Shown: positions 47,763 to 55,347, numbered from the stretch's first letter. The stretch is DNA of 64,000 nt from Solirubrobacter deserti (GCF_027587175.1 NZ_JAPCID010000037.1:1-64000); one strand, 5' to 3'. Numbers and translations: made by a program. Notes: generated by a model not told the origin, from the sequence alone.

Positions 47763-48359
47763 ATGGCCCGCACGCCGAGCTACACCACCCCCGAAGGCCG
47801 CGCCACCCGCGACCGCATCATCGAGGCCGCGATGCACGCGTTCGCGGCGCGCGGCTTCCGCGGCACCGCGATCGACGCCGTGGCCGCGGAGGCCGGCGTG
47901 ACCCGTCAGGGCCTGCTGCACCACTTCCCCTCCAAGGTCCAGCTGCTCGTCGCCGTCCTCGAGCAGCGCGACGAGGAGGACAAGGCGCTCGCGGAGACCG
48001 TCGCTGAGACCGACGCGGGCTTCGCCGCCGTCCTCGACGCGGTCATGCGCCACACGGCCAAGCCCGAGCGCGAGCACCTCGGCCGGCTCTTCACGATCCT
48101 CTCGGCGGAGAGCATCGACGCTGACCACCCGGCGCACGAGCACTTCCGCAGGCGCTACCGCGCTGCCCGCGAGGGCTTCGCGGAGTGGATCGCTCAAGCC
48201 CAGGCCGAGGGCGCAATGGTCGACACGATCGCGCCCGAGCAACTCGCCGCGGTGCTCGTCGCCGTCATGGACGGCCTGCAGATGCAGCAGCACCTCGACG
48301 AGCAGCCGCTGCACATCGAGGACACGTTCGCCGCGTTCCTCCGCGGGCTCAGGCCCTAG
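47763..48359 (+). CDS. TetR-family transcriptional regulator
   Basis: A 198-residue regulator with the TetR HTH at residues about 17-62: DRIIEAAMHAFAARGFRGTA then VAAEAGVTRQGLLHHFPSK. The ligand domain includes EHLGRLFTILSAESIDADHPAHEHF and LVAVMDGLQMQQHLDE as in TetR_C-type metabolite sensors. It is divergent from the giant secreted gene, its most likely target. GAAGGG lies 5 nt before the ATG. Confidence 0.88.
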   Translation: MARTPSYTTPEGRATRDRIIEAAMHAFAARGFRGTAIDAVAAEAGVTRQGLLHHFPSKVQLLVAVLEQRDEEDKALAETVAETDAGFAAVLDAVMRHTAKPEREHLGRLFTILSAESIDADHPAHEHFRRRYRAAREGFAEWIAQAQAEGAMVDTIAPEQLAAVLVAVMDGLQMQQHLDEQPLHIEDTFAAFLRGLRP

Positions 48360-48374
48360 AGCGCGGCGGAACGG

Positions 48375-48902
48375 TCACCGCGTCATCGTCCTGCACGGCT
48401 CGGACTGCTCGGCCTCACCCGGGTTCGCGGGCCGGCCGGCGAAGAAGACGAAGCGACCCGTATGCGGCTCGTCGGCGAAGTCCGACGCGACGCGGATGGT
48501 CGTGGCCGTGTACTCGACCTCGTCGAGCCGCACCGTGTCGCGCGGCTCCGGCAGCGTGACCGGGAGCTCGGCGACGCAGACCCAGGTGCCGGCGATCTCG
48601 GCCGGCACCGGCACCACCCGGACCTCGGCGGCGATTCCGGCCGCTTGCAGCTCGCGGGTCATCTTGTCCGAGCCGGCGGCGGCGTCCACGATCCGGAGCT
48701 CGACCCATGCCCCGGCGCGCTCGATCGCGAGTGCGGACGCGGTCGGCTGGCGCGCGCCCGGGGCCAGCACGAGCGCCGCCGCGAGGGTCAGAGCGACGCC
48801 GCCCGAGGCCGCGACGCGGCGGCGGCGCCGGCGGCGGCGGCGGTGGGCGATTCCCGCCACCAGCTCGTGGCGCATGACGTCGATGAGCGGACGCTCGATC
48901 AT
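48375..48902 (-). CDS. Single-pass membrane protein paired with the ECF sigma factor (possible anti-sigma)
   Basis: A 175-residue protein with a short cytoplasmic N-terminus containing an uninterrupted run of nine arginines (residues about 21-29), one membrane helix (GGVALTLAAALVLAPG) and a 120-residue outer domain (AWVELRIVDAAAGSDKMTREL, EIAGTWVCVAELPV). It is translated from an ATG overlapping the sigma-factor stop (ATGA). Its topology and coupling fit an anti-sigma or a sigma-regulated envelope protein, but no zinc-type anti-sigma motif is present and the cytoplasmic part is only about 30 residues. Confidence 0.65.
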   Translation of the reverse strand: MIERPLIDVMRHELVAGIAHRRRRRRRRRVAASGGVALTLAAALVLAPGARQPTASALAIERAGAWVELRIVDAAAGSDKMTRELQAAGIAAEVRVVPVPAEIAGTWVCVAELPVTLPEPRDTVRLDEVEYTATTIRVASDFADEPHTGRFVFFAGRPANPGEAEQSEPCRTMTR

Positions 48903-49450
48903 TGCTCCTCCAGGCTCCTGGCCAGTCGTCTCAAGCCACGCGTGACGCGGACGCGCGCCGCTCCCGTGCTGCACCCGAGCTGCTCGGCGACCTCGTCGTA
49001 GGACAACTCCTCGACGATGCGCAACGTCAGCGCCTGCGCCGTCTCGGGCGGCAGGGCGGCCATGGCGGCGCTGATCGCGGCCCGTGCGACGTCGAGATCG
49101 GCGAGCTCTTCGATCCGCTCCAGCGACGCGTCGTCGTACTCGCTCTTGGCGATCCCGAGGCGACGGCGCGCCCGGTCGTCGACGCGTCGCCGGCGCGCGA
49201 ACCGCCCCAGCTCGTGGCGGGCGATGCCGAACAGCCACGCGACGGCGGGTGCGCCGGTATCGCGGTAGCTGCGCCGGGAGGCGAAGGCCTTCGCGAAGGT
49301 CTCGGACGTCAGGTCCGCCGCCAGCACCGGGTCTCCGGTCCGGCGCATGAACCACGCCAGCAGCGCTGCGGCGTAGCGGTCGTAGAACACGCCGAACGCC
49401 TCTGGATCCCGCGCGGCGGCCCGCAACAGCTGTGCATCGCTGGCGTCCAT
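48899..49450 (-). CDS. ECF RNA polymerase sigma factor
   Basis: A 183-residue sigma-70 family ECF factor. Region 2: FGVFYDRYAAALLAWFMRR, DLTSETFAKAF and GIARHELGRFARRRRVD. Region 4: LPPETAQALTLRIVEELSYDEVAEQLGCSTGAARVRVTRGL. No C-terminal extension. It heads a two-gene operon with the single-pass membrane protein. The inducing signal is not visible. Confidence 0.92.
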   Translation of the reverse strand: MDASDAQLLRAAARDPEAFGVFYDRYAAALLAWFMRRTGDPVLAADLTSETFAKAFASRRSYRDTGAPAVAWLFGIARHELGRFARRRRVDDRARRRLGIAKSEYDDASLERIEELADLDVARAAISAAMAALPPETAQALTLRIVEELSYDEVAEQLGCSTGAARVRVTRGLRRLARSLEEQ

Positions 49451-49491
49451 GGCTACTCATGCCTCAGGCCGCCACGACCGTTACACCGGCG

Positions 49492-49959
49492 CTAGTCCTC
49501 CTGCAGCAGGACCAGCCCCGTGGTGTCCTTCTCGTAGGCGAGCTTGCCGCGACCGCGCCCTTCGACCGGGCTGCCCTCCCGCACCCAGTACTCGAAGCCA
49601 CCGATCATCTCCTTGACCTCGCGCCCGGCGGCGAGCAGCTTCTGAGCGCCCTTGGTGGCGGCGTTGCATGCCGGACCCCAGCAGTAGGTGACCAGCAGCC
49701 CGTCGGGCAGCTCGGCGATCGTGGCGTCGGTCATCTCGGCGTGCGGCAGGTTGATCGCCCCGGGCAGGTGCGCCTTGGCGTACGCGTTGCGGGCGCGGCA
49801 GTCGATCAGCGTGTAGTCCACCCGCCCCTCCGCCAGGTCGGCCGCGATGTCCGCCGGGTCGGTCTCGTAGGCGAGGCGCTGGTCGAAGAACGCCCTGGCG
49901 GCGTCGAGGTCGCCGACGGGCACGGCGCTGACGCGGGACGGTGGCGTGGCGGTGGTCAT
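49492..49959 (-). CDS. Rhodanese-domain protein, copy 1
   Basis: A 155-residue single rhodanese domain. The active-site cysteine lies in VTYCWGPACNAATKGA, and the family strand YTLIDCRARNAYAKAHLPGAINLP is clear. The helix ending KEMIGGFEYWVREG closes the domain. Rhodaneses move sulfane sulfur; here no sulfur pathway is adjacent. It is a close paralogue of the protein at 50822, and the two bracket the SnoaL and Ogt genes in one operon. ATG overlaps the SnoaL stop by 4 nt. Confidence 0.87.
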   Translation of the reverse strand: MTTATPPSRVSAVPVGDLDAARAFFDQRLAYETDPADIAADLAEGRVDYTLIDCRARNAYAKAHLPGAINLPHAEMTDATIAELPDGLLVTYCWGPACNAATKGAQKLLAAGREVKEMIGGFEYWVREGSPVEGRGRGKLAYEKDTTGLVLLQED

Positions 49960-50333
49960 GCGTGATCCTTGCTGTCGAAGGTCTTGCGGAAGGCGTCCTT
50001 GACGGCCACACGGCCGTCGCGGAACACGAAGCGGTCGCAACCGCGGACGGTCTGCGTCGCCCCGGTCGCGTCGGTGTACACGTACTCCCAGGCGGCGAAG
50101 CCGCGGTCGCCGACGACGAAGCTCTCGCCGGCGCGGTTCTCGGCCTCGGCGTCGTAGGCCAGCAGCTGCTCGAAGCCCGCGCGGACCGCCGCGCGCCCGC
50201 GGAACGTCGTGCCCGGTTCGGGACCGACGGACGCGGCGTACACGCAATCGTCGGTGACGAGCGCCATCAGCGCGTCGACGTCCTTGGCCAGCCACGCCGC
50301 CGAGAACCGCGCGAGCAGTTCGGCGTTGCTCAC
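49956..50333 (-). CDS. SnoaL/ketosteroid isomerase-like protein
   Basis: A 125-residue NTF2-fold protein: LLARFSAAWLAKDVDALMALVTDDCVY, FRGRAAVRAGFEQLL and AWEYVYTDATGATQTVRGCDRFVFRDGRV. Small stand-alone proteins of this fold bind or isomerise hydrophobic small molecules. GTG start overlapping the ogt stop by 4 nt; part of the rhodanese operon. Function unassigned. Confidence 0.83.
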   Translation of the reverse strand: MSNAELLARFSAAWLAKDVDALMALVTDDCVYAASVGPEPGTTFRGRAAVRAGFEQLLAYDAEAENRAGESFVVGDRGFAAWEYVYTDATGATQTVRGCDRFVFRDGRVAVKDAFRKTFDSKDHA

Positions 50334-50815
50334 GCCGCCCGCCGTTCGAGCTCGAGCAGGCGGCGTTTGCGCTCCATGCCGCCGCCGAAGCCGGTGAGGC
50401 CGCCGTCGGCCGCGACCACCCGGTGGCACGGGACGATGATCGAGATCGGATTGCGGGCGTTGGCGCTGCCGACCGCGCGGGCACCGTACGGCCGGCCCAA
50501 CCGCTCGGCCAGCTCGCCGTAGGTGCGCGTGTGACCGTACGGAATGGCGCGCAACTCGTCCCACACCGTGCGCTGGAACGGTGTGCCGACCGCCGCGAGC
50601 GGCACGTCGAACGTGGTCCGCTCGCCGGCGAAGTACTCGGCCAGCTGCGCGCGCACCGTCTGGAACGGCGCGCCGGCACGGGTCCAGAAGCCGTCAGGCC
50701 GAGGCCCGCCGCGATGCTCGTGGAAGTACAGCCCGGTCAAGCGCCAGCTGCGGTCCGTCGTCAGCAGCAACGGACCGACCGGGCTCGGGGCGTAGTCGAA
50801 CCACACGCGCGGCAC
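50330..50815 (-). CDS. ogt: Methylated-DNA--protein-cysteine methyltransferase
   Basis: A 161-residue suicide DNA repair protein that takes the methyl group from O6-methylguanine or O4-methylthymine onto the Cys in the hallmark IIVPCHRVV (Cys about 132). The HTH with the arginine finger is RTYGELAERLGRPYGARAVGSANARNP. Length and layout are standard for Ogt. It lies in an operon with two rhodaneses and a SnoaL-like protein downstream of a GlxA-type regulator, an unusual setting for a repair enzyme. Confidence 0.93.
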   Translation of the reverse strand: MPRVWFDYAPSPVGPLLLTTDRSWRLTGLYFHEHRGGPRPDGFWTRAGAPFQTVRAQLAEYFAGERTTFDVPLAAVGTPFQRTVWDELRAIPYGHTRTYGELAERLGRPYGARAVGSANARNPISIIVPCHRVVAADGGLTGFGGGMERKRRLLELERRAA

Positions 50816-50821
50816 GGCCGC

Positions 50822-51277
50822 TCACCCGACGAGCGCATGGTCCGCCCGGTCGATCAGCGCCTCGGCCTGCGTCCCCGCGATGGGCTGACCCTCGCGGATC
50901 CAGTACTCCATCCCGCCGATCATCTCCTTGACCTGCCGCCCCTCAGCCGTCAGAGCGCGCGCAGCCTTGTGCGCGCCGTTGCAGCCCGGCCCCCAGCAGT
51001 AGACGACGAGCAGGCCTTCCGGCAACGCGGCGGCGACCGTCGCGTCGATCTCGCCCGAGGGAGCGTTGAGGGCGCCCGGGACGTGCGCGCGCTCGTAGCT
51101 GGCGCGCCCGCGCACGTCGACGACCGTGTAGTCGGCGATCTCTTCGGCGAGGTCGGCGGCGACGTCCGCGCAGTCCGTCTCCACGCTCAGGCGGTCGACG
51201 AAGTGGCGGTGGGCGATCTCGGGCGGCGCGGGAGCGATCTGGGAGACGCGCGAGGCGCGCTGGGCGATGGTCGACAT
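50822..51277 (-). CDS. Rhodanese-domain protein, copy 2
   Basis: A 151-residue rhodanese with Cys in VVYCWGPGCNGAHKAA and YTVVDVRGRASYERAHVPGALNAP. It shares with copy 1 the N-terminal ADVAADLAE segment, the CWGPxCN site and the KEMIGGxEYWxREG ending. It is the first gene of the operon after the regulator; a 6-nt gap separates it from ogt. An 8-bp inverted repeat lies just upstream of its ATG. Confidence 0.87.
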   Translation of the reverse strand: MSTIAQRASRVSQIAPAPPEIAHRHFVDRLSVETDCADVAADLAEEIADYTVVDVRGRASYERAHVPGALNAPSGEIDATVAAALPEGLLVVYCWGPGCNGAHKAARALTAEGRQVKEMIGGMEYWIREGQPIAGTQAEALIDRADHALVG

Positions 51278-51286
51278 ACGTGGATT

Positions 51287-51315
51287 CTCTGGCGGCGGGG
51301 GGTCCTGCGCCAGAG
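51287..51315. promoter_or_regulatory. Inverted repeat upstream of the rhodanese/ogt operon
   Basis: CTCTGGCG (51287-51294) and CGCCAGAG (51308-51315), exact 8-bp arms with 13-bp spacing, 9 bp before the rhodanese ATG in the 69-bp gap after the GlxA-type regulator gene. Either an operator for that regulator or an RNA hairpin. Motif-based. Confidence 0.4.
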
Positions 51316-51346
51316 CGAAACCGGCCGGATCCCGCGTGGTTCGCGC

Positions 51347-52360
51347 CTACGCGGAACGCCGGCGCTCGCGGAACGCCCGCCGGTACGCCGACGGCGAGGT
51401 CCGCATGATCCGCGCGAAGTGGTGGCGGTACGTGGCCGTGTGCGTGAAGCCGACCAACGTGCCGACGTGATCCACGGGGTGCGTCGTGGACTCCAGTAGC
51501 GCCAGGCTGGCCGCCACCCGCTGCTCGATCAGCCATCGCAGCGGGCTCGTGCCGGTCGCCTGGGCGAAGCGACGCGTGAAGGTCCTCGGCGACATGAACG
51601 CGCGCCGGGCGAGGTCCTCGACGCGGATCGGCTCGCCGAGATGGGCGAGCGCCCACTCCATCGCCTCGCGCAGCAGGTCGTCGGCGTCCGCCGCACCCAC
51701 CGGCCGTTCGATGAACTGCGCCTGTCCGCCGTCGCGGTGCGGCGCGATCACGAGCCGGCGGGCGACGACGTTGGCCACCGCGCTGCCGTGGTCGTTGCGC
51801 ACCACGTGCAGGCAGGCGTCGATCCCCGCCGCGCTGCCGGCCGAGGTGACGACGTCCCCGCAGTCCACGTACAGGACGTCGGAGTTCACGCGCAGGCGCC
51901 GGAACCGCTGCGCCAGCGCGTCGGCGTACCGCCAGTGCGTCGCGACCGTGCGGCCGTCCAACACACCGGCCTGAGCGAGCAGGAACGCGCCCGAGCAGAT
52001 CGAGACCAGCCGTGCGCCGCCCGCGTGCGCCGCCCGCACCGCCGCCAGCACGGCCGGCGACGCCTCGCGATCGGGCGGCCAGGCCGGCACGATCACGGTG
52101 TCGCTGCTCGCGAGACGTTCAAGGCCGTGCTCGGCGGACAGGCGCAGACCGCCGATGCTGCCGAGCGGCGTGCCGGCGCGCTCGGCCACGACCGACAGCT
52201 CGTACCACCACGCGACGTCCAGCTCGGGCCGCGCGAGGCCGAAGACCTCGGTCACGATCCCGAGCTCGAACGGCGCCATGCCGTCGTGCACGAGCACGCT
52301 CACGCGATGCGCGGCCGGTGGGTCGGACACAGGGTGCAGCGCCTGTCGTCGAAAGCTCAC
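51347..52360 (-). CDS. GlxA-type transcriptional regulator (DJ-1/PfpI plus AraC HTH)
   Basis: A 337-residue regulator. Residues about 20-190 form a DJ-1/PfpI domain (RVSVLVHDGMAPFELGIVTEVF, LVSICSGAFLLAQAGVLDGR with the nucleophile-elbow Cys, ATHWRYADAL). Residues about 230-330 form the AraC double HTH (VEDLARRAFMSPRTFTRRFA and VGTLVGFTHTATYRHHFARI). Such proteins usually activate adjacent genes; the rhodanese/ogt/SnoaL operon follows directly on the same strand. GTG start. Confidence 0.9.
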   Translation of the reverse strand: MSFRRQALHPVSDPPAAHRVSVLVHDGMAPFELGIVTEVFGLARPELDVAWWYELSVVAERAGTPLGSIGGLRLSAEHGLERLASSDTVIVPAWPPDREASPAVLAAVRAAHAGGARLVSICSGAFLLAQAGVLDGRTVATHWRYADALAQRFRRLRVNSDVLYVDCGDVVTSAGSAAGIDACLHVVRNDHGSAVANVVARRLVIAPHRDGGQAQFIERPVGAADADDLLREAMEWALAHLGEPIRVEDLARRAFMSPRTFTRRFAQATGTSPLRWLIEQRVAASLALLESTTHPVDHVGTLVGFTHTATYRHHFARIMRTSPSAYRRAFRERRRSA

Positions 52361-52512
52361 GCCGGCAGTATCGACCCGCGGCAGGGTGGCATTCGAGACA
52401 CGGTGCGTCGATTTTCGGCCAACTCATCGATCGCTCGACTTCGAGCGCCGCGCCTGGCTCACCCACGTGGCTCGACGGCCGCGCTCCGGACCCCGCGTGG
52501 GGGTTTCGCCCC

Positions 52513-52987
52513 TCAGCCGGTCAGCTCAGCGCGCGATCGGCGGGCGGGCCCGGTCCAGCGCCGGTAGGCGACATCCGCCTCGTGGATGCCCGGGACCAAG
52601 AACTCCGGCGCGGCGCGCGATCGCGTCCAGCGCGAGCCGATGAACACCGAGTCGCGGTGCTCCCACCCGGAGGCCGCGAGCCCGACGATGCGCCCGAACA
52701 GCTCGAGCGCGTCGCCGGTGCTCCACACCCACACGGTGAGGGCGTCGGGCGGGTCGATGCGGTACGCGACGTCGTCGACCTCGGGCAGCGCCGACAAGCG
52801 CTGCGTCACCGAGCCGGCGAGCGCGGCGAGCGCCTCCGGCTCCGAGGCGTCGGTGACGAGCCACAGCAGCACGTCGTCGCGCCACTCGCCGCCGGGCCGC
52901 GGGTCGACGCTCTCGAGCGTCGCCCGTCACGCGCACCAGCCGCACGCGCTCCTCGTAGTCGAACCGTGGCGGACGCTCGCCGGACAC
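52513..52987 (-). pseudogene. Hypothetical protein gene with an apparent 1-nt frame break
   Basis: From GTG 52987 one frame reads MSGERPPRFDYEERVRLVRV then TGDA and degenerates into an Arg/Ala-rich stretch. Dropping one base near 52918 joins it to a second frame reading LESVDPRPGGEWRDDVLLWL and about 115 further sensible residues (SWEH-type region GWEHRDSVFIGSRW) to a stop at 52513. The composite of about 157 residues looks like a normal acidic cytoplasmic protein with no family I recognise. Sequence error or recent mutation are equally possible. Confidence 0.6.
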
Positions 52988-53023
52988 GACGCCTGAGCGT
53001 AGGCGGCCTCCGACGGCGAGCGA

Positions 53024-53470
53024 CTATCCGTCGACGCCCAGGATCCACGTCACGCCGAAGCGATCGGTGAGCATCCCGAAGCCGGCGCTCCAGGCCGAGG
53101 CCGCGAGCGGCTCGACGATCGTCGCCCCGGCGGAGAGCGCGTCCCAGTGGCCCTGCACCTCGTCGAGGGTCTCGCCGCTGACGGAGACGAAGAACGGCTG
53201 GTCGGTGAGCGTGACGCCGTTCTCACGCCGGGTCGCGTTGTCCCGCGCGCCGCCGCCGCGGCCCGGGATGTCGTAGGCCATCACCCGGAACCCGCTGTCG
53301 CTCGCGACCTCGCCGAACACGACGTTGCCGGCGCCGGGCGCGTCCTCGGGCATGCCGAAGTCGCCGTAGGTCCGGATGACGGGCTGACCGCCGAACACGG
53401 ACGCGTAGAACTCCAGCGCCGCGCGGGCGTCGCCGGTGAAGTTGAGGTGCGTCGTCGTCTTGATGCTCAT
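53024..53470 (-). CDS. PhnB-like VOC family protein
   Basis: A 148-residue single VOC domain of the PhnB/DUF3335-type group: THLNFTGDARAALEFYASVFGG at the start, VMAYDIPG, FFVSVSGETLDEVQGHWDAL and the closing FGMLTDRFGVTWIL. The expected metal-binding residues are only partly conserved. Divergent from the WYL regulator with a perfect palindrome between them, so it is the likely target of that regulator. Confidence 0.86.
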   Translation of the reverse strand: MSIKTTTHLNFTGDARAALEFYASVFGGQPVIRTYGDFGMPEDAPGAGNVVFGEVASDSGFRVMAYDIPGRGGGARDNATRRENGVTLTDQPFFVSVSGETLDEVQGHWDALSAGATIVEPLAASAWSAGFGMLTDRFGVTWILGVDG

Positions 53471-53488
53471 GGTTCGACTCTCGCACCC

Positions 53489-53513
53489 GTATAGGACCGT
53501 TCCGGTCCTATAC
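53489..53513. promoter_or_regulatory. 25-bp perfect palindrome, likely WYL-regulator operator
   Basis: GTATAGGACCG (53489-53499), TTC, CGGTCCTATAC (53503-53513): perfect 11-bp arms. It lies between the divergent PhnB-like and WYL genes, 18 bp and 13 bp from their starts. Each arm contains CTATAC, which can serve as a -10 box in either direction, so one bound dimer would block both promoters. Confidence 0.75.
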
Positions 53514-53526
53514 GTGGAATAGTTTC

Positions 53527-54570
53527 GTGGCGGTGTCGACGACCACCTCACGTCTCCTCACGTTGCTGTCCCTGCTGCAGACCGGGCGCGAGTGGCCGGG
53601 CGCCGTGCTCGCCGAGCGGCTGGAGATCACCCACCGCACCGTCCGTCGCGACATCGACCGGTTGCGCGCGATGGGCTACAGCATCGGCGCCACGTTGGGG
53701 CCGGACGGCGGCTACCGGCTGCAGGCGGGCAGCGAGCTCCCGCCGCTGCTGTTCGACGACGAGCAGGTCGTCGCACTGGCGGTCGCACTCCAGGCCGCCA
53801 CCGCCACGGGGGCGGGCATCGCGGAAGCGGCCCTCCGGGCGCTCACCACCGTCCGGCAGATCATGCCGTCGCGCCTGCGGCACCGGCTCGACGCGTTGTC
53901 GTTCACCACCCTTGCCAACCCGGCGGCGGTGGCGCCCGACGTGCTGATCGCGGTGTCGGCCGCGACCCGCGCCCGCGAGGTGCTGCGCTTCGACTACGCG
54001 AGCCACTCCGGCGAGGACACGGCGCTGCGCACGGTGCAGCCGCACCACCTCGTCACCGCCCAGGGCCGCTGGTACCTGGTCGCGTGGGACCTCGACCGCG
54101 ACGACTGGCGGATCTTCCGCGCCGACCGCATGACCCCGCGGGCCCACACCGGCCCGCGCTTCGCGGCGCGCGAGCTCCCCGCCGGCGACGTCGCCGAGTT
54201 CGTGGCCGCGCGGTTCAAGGGCGCCGATCAGGCCGACCGCTGGCCCTGCACCGGCAGGGCCATCCTCCACCGCCCGGCCACCGAGGTGCGGCCGTTCGCC
54301 GCCGACGGCACGGTCGAGCCGCTCGGCCCCGACCGCTGCGTCCTGGAAGCCGGCTCGTGGTCCTGGATCGGGCTGGCTGCCTCGCTCAACCGCTTCGACA
54401 CCGACATCGAGGTCATCGGCCCGTCCGAGCTCACGCACGCCTTCGCTCAGCTGGCGGCCCGCAACGCCGCGACGGCAGCGCGCCCCAAGACGACGAAAGC
54501 CCCGGCGACCGGGGCTTTCGAGAGGAGCCGTCACCCGGACTCGAACCGGGGACCCCTTCATTACGAGTGA
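53527..54570 (+). CDS. DeoR/YafY-type regulator with WYL domain
   Basis: A 347-residue regulator. The N-terminal HTH is LLTLLSLLQTGREWPGAVLAE with LEITHRTVRRDIDRLRAMGY, followed by the WYL domain (about 140-215; EVLRFDYAS, TVQPHHLVTAQGRWYLVAWD) and a WCX-like end. GTG start; an in-frame GTG at 53533 is the alternative. The coding frame continues past a natural-looking end (LAARNAATAARP) through the tRNA terminator and antisense to tRNA-Thr, so the last 30 or so residues (ending NRGPLHYE) are tRNA-derived. Confidence 0.88.
   Translation: MAVSTTTSRLLTLLSLLQTGREWPGAVLAERLEITHRTVRRDIDRLRAMGYSIGATLGPDGGYRLQAGSELPPLLFDDEQVVALAVALQAATATGAGIAEAALRALTTVRQIMPSRLRHRLDALSFTTLANPAAVAPDVLIAVSAATRAREVLRFDYASHSGEDTALRTVQPHHLVTAQGRWYLVAWDLDRDDWRIFRADRMTPRAHTGPRFAARELPAGDVAEFVAARFKGADQADRWPCTGRAILHRPATEVRPFAADGTVEPLGPDRCVLEAGSWSWIGLAASLNRFDTDIEVIGPSELTHAFAQLAARNAATAARPKTTKAPATGAFERSRHPDSNRGPLHYE
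54494..54520 (-). terminator. Terminator of the tRNA-Thr gene
   Basis: Perfect 12-bp stem CGAAAGCCCCGG / CCGGGGCTTTCG with a 3-nt loop, starting 5 nt past the tRNA 3' end on the minus strand and followed by TCGTCTT. It lies inside the 3' end of the WYL reading frame and may also stop that transcript. Confidence 0.8.
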
Positions 54571-54598
54571 AGTGCTCTACCAGCTGAGCTATGACGGC
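54526..54598 (-). tRNA. tRNA-Thr (anticodon CGT)
   Basis: A 73-nt cloverleaf on the minus strand: acceptor GCCGTCA/TGACGGC (7 bp), D arm GCTC/GAGC, anticodon arm CTTCA-CTCGTAA-TGAAG with CGT at the anticodon, and T arm CCCGG-TTCGAGT-CCGGG. The discriminator base is T and CCA is not encoded. It reads ACG threonine codons, frequent in this GC-rich coding DNA. All arms pair perfectly. Confidence 0.97.
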
Positions 54599-54629
54599 AC
54601 GCGGGAACGCAGGGTAGCGAAGGCGCAAC

Positions 54630-54635
54630 TACATT
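54630..54635 (+). promoter_or_regulatory. Candidate -10 box for the parvulin-like gene
   Basis: TACATT followed by 7 nt and the GTG start at 54643, without a ribosome binding site; same leaderless geometry as at 1041 and 25832. It lies just outside the tRNA gene, which is transcribed away from it. Confidence 0.35.
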
Positions 54636-54642
54636 TGGGCCC

Positions 54643-55347
54643 GTGTTGAAGTTCGTCGCGCTTGCGGTGGCTGTGACGGTCGCCGGGCCGGGCTACAGCG
54701 AGACCATCGAGGAGCGGGAGATCGCGGGGAACCGGCTCGCGACGCTGATCGAGCGCCACTGGGTCGAGGGCGAGGCCCGCGAGCGTGGGATCGTCGAGAC
54801 CGAGACCGACCCCGATCTGCGGCACGAGCTGCTGCAGGCCGCGATCAACGCGCAGATCGCCGAGCCGGCCGCGAAGTCCGTCACGCCCGAGCAGGTGAAG
54901 GCGTACGTGGACGCGAACCCCCAGTCCAGCCCCGAGCGGCGCACGGTGCGGTACCTCGCGACGAACAACCGCCGCGCGGCGCGAGCGGCGCTGACCAAGC
55001 TCCGGCGCGGTGCGAGCTTCTCCTCGCTCGGCGGGGAGGTCCGCGAGTTCGACCGCACCGACACGCACGCCGTGGGCCGGGCGATCTTCCGCGCGCGCCC
55101 CAACCGGCTCACGCGCTACGGGCGGGCCGTGTTCAAGGTCATCCGGCACGCGCCGGCCCGGCCGCTGCCGCGCGCGCAGCAGGAGGCGACCGCCTGGGAG
55201 CGGCTGGCGACCGAGGCGCAGGAGCGTGCGCTGGCGGACTTCCGCGTCCAATTTACCGCAAAGTGGCGCGAAAGGACGACGTGCGCGCCCGGCTACGTCT
55301 CCGTTGAGCATTGCGGCACACCGCCGAGTGGCCAGGGAGCGCCCTGA
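54643..55347 (+). CDS. Parvulin/SurA-like secreted peptidyl-prolyl isomerase-related protein
   Basis: A 234-residue protein with a short hydrophobic N-terminus (FVALAVAVTVAGPGYS) and a charged helical first half (IERHWVEGEARERGIVE, SVTPEQVKAYVDANP) followed by a PpiC-like region (RTVRYLATNNRRAARAALTKLRRGASFSSLGG, GRAIFRARPNRLTRYGRAVFKVI). This is the layout of SurA/PrsA-type foldases, but the isomerase domain is short and the match is moderate. The C-terminus has CAPGYVSVEHCG, two cysteines that could form a disulfide. Role: probably envelope protein folding. Confidence 0.65.
   Translation: MLKFVALAVAVTVAGPGYSETIEEREIAGNRLATLIERHWVEGEARERGIVETETDPDLRHELLQAAINAQIAEPAAKSVTPEQVKAYVDANPQSSPERRTVRYLATNNRRAARAALTKLRRGASFSSLGGEVREFDRTDTHAVGRAIFRARPNRLTRYGRAVFKVIRHAPARPLPRAQQEATAWERLATEAQERALADFRVQFTAKWRERTTCAPGYVSVEHCGTPPSGQGAP

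Noticed and set aside
52361-52512. Hairpins in the gap before the GlxA-type regulator (CGCTCGA/TCGAGCG and CCCCGCGTGGGG)
   Set aside because: Short GC stems common by chance here; no consistent operator or terminator features.
54526-54598. tRNA-Thr as a genomic-island attachment site
   Set aside because: No integrase and no direct repeat of the tRNA 3' end were seen in the flanks.
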